Positions 1 through 5,150 of a DNA stretch of 5,150 nucleotides are shown here, one piece after another. The DNA is from Rhodospirillales bacterium (GTDB taxonomy: Bacteria; Pseudomonadota; Alphaproteobacteria; Acetobacterales; Acetobacteraceae). The translations under genes and the position numbers were made by a program. Under the pieces are notes generated by a model that was not told the origin of the DNA, did no database searches, and saw nothing but the letters and a program-made list of their open reading frames with translations. Where the stretch lies: the NCBI GenBank assembly GCA_903644035.1, contig CAHJXG010000579.1, positions 1 to 5,150 on the forward strand, written 5' to 3'. How positions within the stretch are numbered: position 1 is the stretch's first letter; each line of letters opens with the position of its first letter.

Positions 1-1011
1 GGGCCGGAGCGCGTAGCCGAAGCGGCTGCCGAGGTCGAGCGCCGCCGCCTGCGCCGCCGGAAGCAGCGTCGCCAGGCCTTGGCCGGCCACGGTGAAGTAC
101 ACGACGCACTCCGCACCGAGGTCTTCGATCAACGTCACCTCGCCCACGCCGTCCGCTTCGGCGTCGTGGGACGGCACTAGGTGCTCCGGCCGGATCGCCA
201 CCAGGACCGGCCCGGCGGCGACGGGACCCGCGAGCGGAAGGCTCGCCGCCGCCGTCGTGCAACGGCCGCCCGCGACGACGCCGGGCAGCACGTTGCAGCG
301 GGGGAAGCCGATCAGCTCGGCGCATCGGACATGGGCGGGCCGCAGGTAGACCATCGCCGCCGGGCCAGCCTGGATCAGCCGCCCGGCGTCGAGCACGGCC
401 AGGTCCTGCGCCATCGTCAGCGCCTCCAGGCTGTCCGAGGTCGCATACAGGAAGGTGGCGCCCAGCGCCCGGCGCATCTCCTTGAGGTCGTCCATCAGCC
501 GCTCCCGCAGCTTGAAGTCGAGGCCGACGAGAGGGTCGTCGAGGATGAAGATGTCGGCGTTCTTCAGGATGCCGCGGGCGATGGCGGCGCGCTGCTTCTC
601 GCCGCCGCTGAGCTGCGCCGGGCGCTTCTGCAGGAGTGCCCCGATGCGCAGCAGCGCCGCTGCCTCCGCTACGCGCCGGGCAATCTCGGGCCGGGCGACG
701 CCCTGCAGCGCCAGCGGGTAGGCGATGTTGTCGAAGACGCTGAGGTGCGGGAACAGCGCGAAGGATTGCGGCACGTAGCCCAGCGTGCGCTCCGCCGCCG
801 GCACCACCGCGATGTCCCGCCCATCGAACAGGATGCGCCCGGCGTCCGGCGTCTCCAGCCCCGCCAGCAGGCGGAACAGCACCGACTTGCCGCTGCGGGG
901 CGGGCCGCACAGCACGGTGAAGCTGCCCGGCGCCACCTCCAGATCCACCCGGTCGAGCGCCGCGGCGCCGCGGTAGGCCTTGGTCACGCCCTCGAACCGG
1001 ATGCGGGTCAT
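1..1011 (-). CDS. MalK/UgpC-like ABC importer ATPase with altered catalytic residues (partial, runs off left edge)
   Basis: This is the nucleotide-binding subunit that would power the importer from the cytoplasmic face. From the ATG at 1011 the frame stays open for 337 codons to the window edge; MalK-type proteins are usually about 350-370 residues, so only the C-terminal tail is missing. Seen in order: Walker A GPPRSGKS (36-43), Q-loop Gln82 in YVPQ, signature LSGGEKQR (134-141), Walker B ILDD (156-159), D-loop VGLD (162-165), then a TOBE-like C-terminal part with RPEH near 274-277. Two key positions are unusual: Asp159 replaces the catalytic Glu after Walker B, and Ser192 in YATSDSLEAL stands where the switch-loop His normally is. 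The start overlaps the stop of the upstream small membrane protein by 4 nt (ATGA), so it is the fifth gene of the operon. From memory of the family, rhizobial GlpS also lacks the H-loop His and works beside a second ATPase. I infer a GlpS-like half of an ATPase heterodimer. The ABC ATPase assignment is secure; the GlpS comparison is less so. Confidence 0.93.
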   Translation of the reverse strand, partial: MTRIRFEGVTKAYRGAAALDRVDLEVAPGSFTVLCGPPRSGKSVLFRLLAGLETPDAGRILFDGRDIAVVPAAERTLGYVPQSFALFPHLSVFDNIAYPLALQGVARPEIARRVAEAAALLRIGALLQKRPAQLSGGEKQRAAIARGILKNADIFILDDPLVGLDFKLRERLMDDLKEMRRALGATFLYATSDSLEALTMAQDLAVLDAGRLIQAGPAAMVYLRPAHVRCAELIGFPRCNVLPGVVAGGRCTTAAASLPLAGPVAAGPVLVAIRPEHLVPSHDAEADGVGEVTLIEDLGAECVVYFTVAGQGLATLLPAAQAAALDLGSRFGYALRP

Positions 1012-1283
1012 CGGCCCAGCTGCGACAGCAGCGGCACCAGCAGGATGCCAGCCCCGAACACCGCGGCGACGAGGCCGAGGATCGCCAAGGTCAGCAACAG
1101 CGCCCGCCCCGGCCCGGCGTCCGGCGGCAGGTTGCCGACCGCGATGTGCAGCAGCGTGCTGGCGACGACGGTCAGCAGCCCCACCTGATACAGCCCGAAC
1201 GCCACCTGCTGCGCGATCAGCACGAAGCCCAGCGCCATGACGCAGATCAGCGCCAGCTCGGCGCGGGCGACGAGGCGGGACAT
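1008..1283 (-). CDS. Small hydrophobic membrane protein, 91 aa, within the ABC importer operon
   Basis: I do not recognise a named family. The product is 91 residues and mostly apolar, with likely membrane segments at about 9-28, 31-50 and 61-86. A short polar, Gly/Pro-rich loop (NLPPDAGPG, 51-59) lies before the third. There is no signal peptidase site, Cys cluster or catalytic motif. The start ATG shares its A with the TGA of the upstream permease (TGATG) and has a GAGG 6 nt upstream. Its own TGA overlaps the ATPase start as ATGA. Coupling on both sides, in the same strand and codon style, argues that it is a real gene made in proportion to the transporter. Rhizobial-type glycerol ABC operons carry a small membrane protein (DUF2160) of similar size; I cannot see clear sequence similarity, so this may be an analogue or a divergent relative. 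A role as accessory or stabilising subunit of the permease complex is inference from position only. Confidence 0.8.
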   Translation of the reverse strand: MSRLVARAELALICVMALGFVLIAQQVAFGLYQVGLLTVVASTLLHIAVGNLPPDAGPGRALLLTLAILGLVAAVFGAGILLVPLLSQLGR

Positions 1284-2113
1284 CAGACCTCGCCGCGCAC
1301 GGTGCCGAACGTCATGCCGACCAGCAGGTAGCGCTGGAAGACGTAGACCACCAGCACCGGCGGCACGAGGTACACGGTGGTCAAGGCGGAGATGAACGTC
1401 CAATCGACGCCGCCGCTGCTGTAGAGGCCCGTGCTCAGCGCCACCGGCACGTTGGAGGTCTGCAGGCCGCCGATGATGTAGTTGAACAGGAACTCGTTCC
1501 ACACGAAGATGAAGTTGAAGATCAGCGCCGCGATCACGCCGGGCATGACCTGCGGCAGGATGGTGCGGGTGATGATCCGCAGCCAGGACGCGCCGTTGAC
1601 CCGGCCGGTCTCGTCGAACCGGGGCGATACGCCGTCGATGAAGCCCTTCAGGATCCACACGGAGAACGGGATCGAGAACATCGCGTAGAACAGGATCATG
1701 CCGGCGTAGGTGTCCTTCCAGCCGAACCCCACGTACATCAGGTAGACCGGCAGGATCGCCGCCGACCCCGGCAACATGCGGATCGACAGCAGCAGGAACA
1801 TCAGGAAGTCGGTGCCCGCCGGCTTGAACCGGGAAAAGGAGAACGCTGCCAGGAACGACACCGCGACCGCGATCAGCACCGCCGAGACCGACAGGAACAG
1901 CGAGTTGAACAGCTGGTGCAGGAAGCTGTCCCGCGCGAAAAGCTGGACGTAGTTGTCGAGCGTCGGGCGGAACAGCAGCACCGGGGGCGTCGCCAGGATC
2001 TGGTCGGCCGTCTTGAACGAACTCAGGATGATCCAGGCGATGGGTGCGAAGAACACCAGCGCCACGAGCCACAGCACGGCATGGTAGGCGTGCTCCTGCC
2101 ACGGGGTCCGCAT
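1283..2113 (-). CDS. Carbohydrate ABC transporter permease, MalG/UgpE type
   Basis: This is one of the two inner-membrane channel subunits, 276 residues from the ATG at 2113. A TTG directly before it (2116) is in frame, but the ATG is preferred because it follows a GAGG and forms TGATG with the stop of the upstream permease. About six membrane segments are visible, near 12-31, 70-93, 105-125, 137-156, 190-210 and 240-262. The cytoplasmic coupling loop (EAA loop) reads ETGRVNGASW from 168 and ends with ILP at 185-187. It keeps the conserved Gly174 and Leu-Pro, although the EAA triplet itself is ETG. It is followed by FNFIFVWNEFLF, the WNE motif typical of MalG-type permeases. Length and the conserved SSFK after TM1 fit the family. 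It should pair with the MalF-type permease and contact the ATPases through the EAA loop. Substrate specificity cannot be read from it. Confidence 0.95.
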   Translation of the reverse strand: MRTPWQEHAYHAVLWLVALVFFAPIAWIILSSFKTADQILATPPVLLFRPTLDNYVQLFARDSFLHQLFNSLFLSVSAVLIAVAVSFLAAFSFSRFKPAGTDFLMFLLLSIRMLPGSAAILPVYLMYVGFGWKDTYAGMILFYAMFSIPFSVWILKGFIDGVSPRFDETGRVNGASWLRIITRTILPQVMPGVIAALIFNFIFVWNEFLFNYIIGGLQTSNVPVALSTGLYSSGGVDWTFISALTTVYLVPPVLVVYVFQRYLLVGMTFGTVRGEV

Positions 2114-3060
2114 CAAGCCTCGGCCTTTTCGCGCCAGTGCAGCACGAAGATGAAGGTGGCGGTGAACGCGATGGAGATCAGCAGCAGGATCACCGCGAGC
2201 GCCGAGGACCAGCCCATGTTGAACGCCTCGAACGCGCGGCGGTACAGCGTGATGGCGACAAGCTGCGTCGTGGTGCCGGGTCCGCCGAAGGTCATGTTGT
2301 AGATCAGGTCCATCGTCTTGAAGCTGTCGATGGTGCGCAGCAGGATGCCGAGCATCAGGATGTACTTGCCGTGGTGCAGCAGTACGAGCCGCAGCCGCTG
2401 CATCCAGGTGAGCTGGTCGATCTCGGCCGCCTCAAGCTCCGCCTTCGGCACCGACGCCAGGGCGGCGAGCGTCATCAGCACCATGAATGGCGTCCACATC
2501 CAGACATCGACGACGAGCACGGCGGCGAACGCGGTGCTGCTGTCGCCCAGGAAGTTCGCGCCGGAGAACCCGACGCCGCGCAGCATCGCGTTCAGCACGC
2601 CGAACGTCGGGTCGTAGATCAGCCGCCAGAACGTGCCGCTCGCGACCGGCGTCAGCACCATCGGCGCGAACAGCATCGTCAGCGCCACCCGGCGCCCCGG
2701 CAGGCGCTGGCTGTTCCAGAACAGCAGGCCCAGCAGCATGCCGAGCACGGTCTGGATGCCGACCCCGCTGACCACGAACAGCAGCGTGCGGCTCAGGTCG
2801 AGCCAGACGCCGCTGTCGTTCAGGATGTTCTGGAAGTTCAGCAGGCCCGCGTAGATCGGCGCCCGGCCGGAGGTGAGCGAGAAGCGGTAGAAGCTCAGGC
2901 CCAGCAGCCAAAGCGTCGGGATGGTGTTCCAGACGATGAAGAACGCCAGCACCGGGACCAGCAGCAGCCCCGGCAGCACTGTGCGCCGCCCAAGGAACCG
3001 GGCGACGCCGCCCGCCGGGGACAGCGCGGGCAACGGCGGCGCTGCGGCCTCGCTCGGCAA
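2113..3060 (-). CDS. Carbohydrate ABC transporter permease, MalF/UgpA type, probable TTG start
   Basis: This is the other membrane channel subunit, 315 residues if started at the TTG at 3060. No ATG is available between the stop of the binding-protein gene (3063-3065) and TM1. The first GTG in frame (2979) falls at the edge of TM1 and would remove the basic RFLGRR segment, so TTG, 2 nt after the previous stop, fits best. No strong ribosome-binding site is visible, so re-initiation by terminating ribosomes is likely. TM1 is about 28-48; five further hydrophobic segments follow, the last ending in VLHWREKAEA. The loop FGGPGTTTQ and the region YRRAFEAFNMGWSSA are typical of MalF/UgpA permeases. 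The EAA loop begins at Glu210 (EAAEIDQLTWMQRL) but has Gln216 in place of the conserved Gly and LLHHG in place of Leu-Pro, so it is diverged. The TGA overlaps the next gene's ATG as TGATG. The family is certain; the exact start is less so. Confidence 0.9.
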   Translation of the reverse strand: MPSEAAAPPLPALSPAGGVARFLGRRTVLPGLLLVPVLAFFIVWNTIPTLWLLGLSFYRFSLTSGRAPIYAGLLNFQNILNDSGVWLDLSRTLLFVVSGVGIQTVLGMLLGLLFWNSQRLPGRRVALTMLFAPMVLTPVASGTFWRLIYDPTFGVLNAMLRGVGFSGANFLGDSSTAFAAVLVVDVWMWTPFMVLMTLAALASVPKAELEAAEIDQLTWMQRLRLVLLHHGKYILMLGILLRTIDSFKTMDLIYNMTFGGPGTTTQLVAITLYRRAFEAFNMGWSSALAVILLLISIAFTATFIFVLHWREKAEA

Positions 3061-3062
3061 GC

Positions 3063-4538
3063 TTAGAGCCGGATGCCGGAGCAGGCGCCGGAGGGCTGCT
3101 TCGACGCGGTGCCGCTGTCGAACAGGATGTCCTGCTGCTTGCAGGCGACGTAGGCCAGCGCGTGGGCGGGGTCGTTGATCTGGCCGGTGGCATAGGCGGT
3201 GAACGCCTCCTGCTGCACCGCCAGCATCTCGCTGTACTTCGCGTCGTGCCAGAAGTCGGAGCTGCGCGGCAGCATGTACTTGTAGGTGCGATACCACGGC
3301 TGCAGCTCGTCGAAGCCCGCGGTGCTCAGGGTCGCCTTGTCGCATGGGTTGCCGCCGCGCTTGGCGAACTCCATCTGCGTCTCCGGCAGGTACCACCACT
3401 TCATGAAGTCGAGCGCCACCCGGGCGTGCGCGTCGTCGTTGAACGCGTTCAGCACCCAGGGCTGGCCGCCGATGATGTAGTCGCGCTTCAGCGTCCCGTC
3501 CGCCTGCTTGAAGCCCGGCGGCGGCACCACCATCACCTTGCCCTGCATCGAGGCGGGGATCATCGCCTTGCCGACCGCCGCCCATTGCCAGGCGGAGAAC
3601 GCCTTGCCCTGGGTGAAGACGTCGATGACCTCGGCGATGCCGTAGTTGATGGCGCCGGGCGGCTGGTGCTTCAGCATGGCCTTGTACTGGGTCATGGCGC
3701 GGGTGTTGCTGTCGCTGTCGATGATGCCCTGGACCTGGCCGGTCTTCGGGTCCCACACGTCGCCGCCCTGGCTGCGCATGAACGACAGCAGCGGGCAGCT
3801 GATGAAGTCGTACTCGCGCGAGTACTGCATCGCGGCGCCGTGGTAGCCCTTGTCGGGCCGGGTGAAGAACTCGGCGAGCTTGGTGTAGTCCTCGATCGAG
3901 AGCTGCTCGAAGTCTTCCCAGGTCTTGGGCATCTCCATGTTGTAGCGCGCCTTGAACGCCTCCGCCTCGCCGGGCGCGTCCAGCAGGTCCTTGCGGATGA
4001 ACAGCGCGAAGGTGTCGCCCTCCTGCGGGAAGCCGTAGCGGTTCGCGGTGCCGTCCGGGAAGGTCTGGTAGGCCTGGCGCACCACCGGCGCGTACCACTC
4101 GACGTCCAGCTCCTTGTTCTTGGCGATGATGTCGTTGAGCGGCACGATCCACTTCGGCGTCGCCAGCGCCCCGAGCCACTGGCTGTCGGAGATGATGATG
4201 TTGTACTCGGCGCTCCGCGTCGCGAGCGAGGTCGCGGCCTTCTGGAACAGCTGCCCGAACGGCGCGTCGGCGAAGGAGAAGCTGACGTCGTAGCCGTAGC
4301 GCGCCTTGGCGTACTTGGCGAAGTCCGGCGACATATCGACGCCGAGCTTGCTCGGCAGCCAGCCGGCGATGCCCAGGATCGCCATGCGGATCGACTTGCC
4401 GGCCAGCGGATGGCCCTTCTCGGTCTGCGAGAACACGTGCCGCGGAAATGTCAGCCCCGCCGCAGCCGTCACCGCCGCCGCACCCGTCAGCAGCGTGCGG
4501 CGGTTCATCCCTGCCCCATTGGGCGGCTGGATCGTCAT
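3063..4538 (-). CDS. Periplasmic substrate-binding protein of sugar/polyol ABC importer, Tat-like signal
   Basis: This is the family 1 extracellular binding protein that would capture the solute in the periplasm and deliver it to the two permeases. It is 491 residues from the ATG at 4538, longer than the usual 400-440 for MalE/UgpB-type proteins. That start is chosen because AGGGGGA lies 4 nt upstream; an ATG at 4508 has a poorer site, and ones at 4553 or 4592 only add unlike sequence. The N-terminus has MNRRTLL (11-17), a Tat-like twin-arginine motif, then an Ala-rich hydrophobic stretch and a possible cleavage after VFS (35-37). There is no lipobox Cys, so the mature protein should be soluble. 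Family-like features include [19 protein letters not shown], in which the protein describes its ligand lobe, TWEDFEQL, and the [18 protein letters not shown] segment. Four cysteines (248, 399, 466, 486) lie in the mature part, so disulfides are possible. It is the first gene of the operon. Ligand identity is not readable; glycerol or another small polyol/ketose is inferred from the neighbouring kinase. Confidence 0.93.
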   Translation of the reverse strand: MTIQPPNGAGMNRRTLLTGAAAVTAAAGLTFPRHVFSQTEKGHPLAGKSIRMAILGIAGWLPSKLGVDMSPDFAKYAKARYGYDVSFSFADAPFGQLFQKAATSLATRSAEYNIIISDSQWLGALATPKWIVPLNDIIAKNKELDVEWYAPVVRQAYQTFPDGTANRYGFPQEGDTFALFIRKDLLDAPGEAEAFKARYNMEMPKTWEDFEQLSIEDYTKLAEFFTRPDKGYHGAAMQYSREYDFISCPLLSFMRSQGGDVWDPKTGQVQGIIDSDSNTRAMTQYKAMLKHQPPGAINYGIAEVIDVFTQGKAFSAWQWAAVGKAMIPASMQGKVMVVPPPGFKQADGTLKRDYIIGGQPWVLNAFNDDAHARVALDFMKWWYLPETQMEFAKRGGNPCDKATLSTAGFDELQPWYRTYKYMLPRSSDFWHDAKYSEMLAVQQEAFTAYATGQINDPAHALAYVACKQQDILFDSGTASKQPSGACSGIRL

Positions 4539-4542
4539 GCGT

Positions 4543-4549
4543 TCCCCCT
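4543..4549 (-). promoter_or_regulatory. Ribosome-binding site of the substrate-binding protein gene
   Basis: AGGGGGA on the minus strand, 4 nt before the ATG at 4538. It is the best Shine-Dalgarno match among the four in-frame ATG candidates and decides the start. Confidence 0.7.
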
Positions 4550-4566
4550 GCATGTGCTTTGCGCAC

Positions 4567-4589
4567 TCACTTAATCGCGACGGTAGTGA
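4567..4589. promoter_or_regulatory. Candidate operator: inverted repeat TCACT-N13-AGTGA
   Basis: The two 5-bp arms are perfect (4567-4571 and 4585-4589) with centres 18 bp apart, spacing that suits a dimeric repressor binding one helix face roughly two turns apart. It covers the predicted -10 of the importer promoter, so binding would block that promoter. No regulator gene is inside the window, and short arms like these can arise by chance. Confidence 0.3.
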
Positions 4590-4617
4590 CAAACCTCGCG
4601 CACGGTCAAGCGACGGT
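4577..4617. repeat. Direct repeat GCGACGGT, two copies 33 bp apart
   Basis: Perfect 8-bp copies lie at 4577-4584 and 4610-4617. One overlaps the predicted -10 of the minus-strand promoter and the other sits just upstream of its -35. The 33-bp period is close to three helical turns, so both copies face the same side of the DNA, as expected for cooperative regulator binding. In GC-rich DNA a repeat of this size can also be chance. Confidence 0.35.
4581..4609 (-). promoter_or_regulatory. Candidate sigma-70-type promoter of the importer operon
   Basis: On the minus strand, TTGACC (4609-4604, preceded by C as in alphaproteobacterial CTTGAC -35 boxes) is followed after 17 bp by CTACCG (4586-4581), a weak match to the alphaproteobacterial -10 CTATAT. 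A transcript starting a few bases downstream would have a leader of roughly 35 nt before the ATG at 4538. The -35 is good; the -10 is poor, which would fit a promoter that needs an activator or is tightly controlled. This is a prediction from motif spacing only. Confidence 0.45.
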
Positions 4618-4655
4618 TCCGCCCGGATGTGCTGTTGTGCCCGGCAAGGACGCTC

Positions 4656-4664
4656 AGAGGGAGG
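4656..4664 (+). promoter_or_regulatory. Ribosome-binding site of the dihydroxyacetone kinase gene
   Basis: AGAGGGAGG ends 5 nt before the ATG at 4670. It is a strong purine-rich Shine-Dalgarno site that supports this start. Confidence 0.8.
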
Positions 4665-4669
4665 CCCGC

Positions 4670-5150
4670 ATGAAGAAGCTGATCAACGACCCCGGCGCGG
4701 TGGTGCCCGAGATGCTGGAGGGGCTGGCGGCCCTCAGCCCCGGCCTCCTACTGCTGGAGGGCGAGACGGTGGTGGTCCGCGCCGATTGGGACCGGGACGG
4801 CGTCGCGCTGATCTCCGGCGGCGGCGCGGGGCACGAGCCGGCCCATGCGGGCTATGTCGGCCCGGGCCTGCTGACCGCCGCGGTGGCCGGCGACGTGTTC
4901 ACCTCGCCCAGCGTCGATGCCGTGCTGGCGGCGATCCGCGCCGTCGCCGGGGCGCCGGGCGCGCTGCTGATCGTGAAGAACTACACCGGCGACCGCCTCA
5001 ACTTCGGCCTGGCCGCCGAGATCGCCCGCGCGGAAGGCCTGCGGGTCGCCATGGTCGTCGTGGACGACGACGTGGCGCTCGGCGCGGGCGGGGGGGCCGG
5101 CCGTCGCGGCGTCGCCGGCACGGTGCTGGTGCACAAGGTCGCGGGCGCCG
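4670..5150 (+). CDS. dhaK: Dihydroxyacetone kinase, DhaK domain, N-terminal 160 residues (partial, runs off right edge)
   Basis: The family phosphorylates dihydroxyacetone, or related short ketoses, to the phosphate in the cytoplasm, feeding the triose-phosphate pool. The start MKKLINDP matches the usual DhaK N-terminus and is preceded by a strong ribosome-binding site. Seen: [16 protein letters not shown] with His55, the residue equivalent to E. coli His56 that contacts the substrate; [11 protein letters not shown] (75-85); and [13 protein letters not shown] with Asp108, equivalent to the active-site Asp109. The covalent substrate-binding His of the family lies beyond the window. The stretch from GHEPAH to NFGLAAE resembles the ATP-dependent single-chain enzyme of Citrobacter freundii more than PTS-dependent E. 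coli DhaK, from memory of both, so a DhaL domain probably follows in the same protein or in the next gene. It is divergent from the importer operon, suggesting that imported solute or its oxidation product is its substrate. Related kinases act on erythrulose, so a C4 ketose is an alternative. A run of seven G at 5090-5096 lies in a Gly-rich loop. Confidence 0.95.
   Translation, partial: MKKLINDPGAVVPEMLEGLAALSPGLLLLEGETVVVRADWDRDGVALISGGGAGHEPAHAGYVGPGLLTAAVAGDVFTSPSVDAVLAAIRAVAGAPGALLIVKNYTGDRLNFGLAAEIARAEGLRVAMVVVDDDVALGAGGGAGRRGVAGTVLVHKVAGA

Larger units (their letters stand above)
4539..4669. other. Divergent intergenic region between importer operon and dihydroxyacetone kinase gene
   Basis: This 131-bp gap is the only non-coding stretch in the window and should control both transcription units. 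It is less G/C-biased than its flanks around 4558-4595 (TTAATC, ACAAAC). It holds a candidate minus-strand promoter, an inverted repeat (TCACT...AGTGA), and a direct repeat (GCGACGGT twice). I could not find a convincing -35/-10 pair for the rightward kinase gene. No terminator, riboswitch fold or small gene was seen. Confidence 0.75.

Noticed and set aside
181..1188. Plus-strand open frame (335 codons) opposite the ATPase gene
   Set aside because: Starts with GTG inside the ATPase gene, Arg/Ala-rich, no motif; the opposite strand shows all ABC ATPase motifs.
2044..3066. Plus-strand open frame (340 codons) opposite the permease genes
   Set aside because: Gln/Arg/His/Ala-rich composition, no motif, antisense to two certain permeases.
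2113..4566. Permease frame extended upstream to an ATG at 4566, giving 817 residues
   Set aside because: The first 502 residues are an out-of-frame reading of the binding-protein gene; the permease-like sequence begins only near 3060. It is not a fusion protein.
4554..4566. GTGC-N5-GCAC hairpin in the leader of the importer operon
   Set aside because: Only 4-bp arms with no U-run; too weak for a terminator or an RNA switch.
3162..4574. Long plus-strand open frame (470 codons) opposite the binding-protein gene
   Set aside because: Its translation is a low-complexity run of Arg, Leu, Val and His with no family motif, and it lies antisense to a clear binding protein. It is a GC-rich shadow.
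5090..5096. Run of seven G inside dhaK as a phase-variation tract
   Set aside because: It encodes a Gly-rich loop in a GC-rich genome, the frame is intact across it, and seven bases is short for a contingency locus.
4748..5134. Minus-strand open frame (128 codons) opposite the kinase
   Set aside because: Shadow of dhaK, whose frame has conserved family residues throughout.

Overview
The window is GC-rich, tightly packed DNA that looks like an alphaproteobacterial chromosome or megaplasmid, possibly from the Rhodospirillales/Acetobacteraceae. The basis is the base composition, strong G/C third-position bias, a CTTGACC-type -35 element and the gene families present. No rRNA, tRNA, mobile element, CRISPR array or phage gene was seen, and the species cannot be fixed from sequence alone.

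Nearly all of it is one leftward (minus-strand) operon for a carbohydrate/polyol ABC importer of the MalE-MalF-MalG-MalK superfamily. In transcription order it encodes: a periplasmic substrate-binding protein with a Tat-like signal (4538->3063); a MalF/UgpA-type permease, probably starting at TTG (3060->2113); a MalG/UgpE-type permease (2113->1283); a 91-residue hydrophobic protein with about three membrane segments (1283->1008); and a MalK-like ATPase (1011-> off the left edge). The last four junctions are very tight: a 2-nt gap, TGATG, TGATG, ATGA. This predicts translational coupling and one complex.

A 131-bp intergenic region (4539-4669) separates this operon from a divergent rightward gene for dihydroxyacetone kinase (DhaK domain, 4670-> off the right edge). 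The kinase resembles the ATP-dependent Citrobacter-type enzyme more than the PTS-dependent E. coli DhaK. The gap holds a candidate minus-strand promoter, an inverted repeat over its -10, and an 8-bp direct repeat spaced 33 bp.

The inferred job of the locus is uptake of a small polyol or ketose (glycerol, dihydroxyacetone, or a C4 polyol/ketose) and phosphorylation of dihydroxyacetone or a related ketose. The substrate is not proven by the sequence.

The less ordinary parts are the ATPase, whose catalytic Glu is Asp and whose switch-loop His is Ser, and the small coupled membrane protein beside it. Two ATPases, one with a non-canonical H-loop, plus a small membrane protein recall the rhizobial GlpSTPQV glycerol importer. 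A second, canonical ATPase gene is therefore predicted just beyond the left edge.
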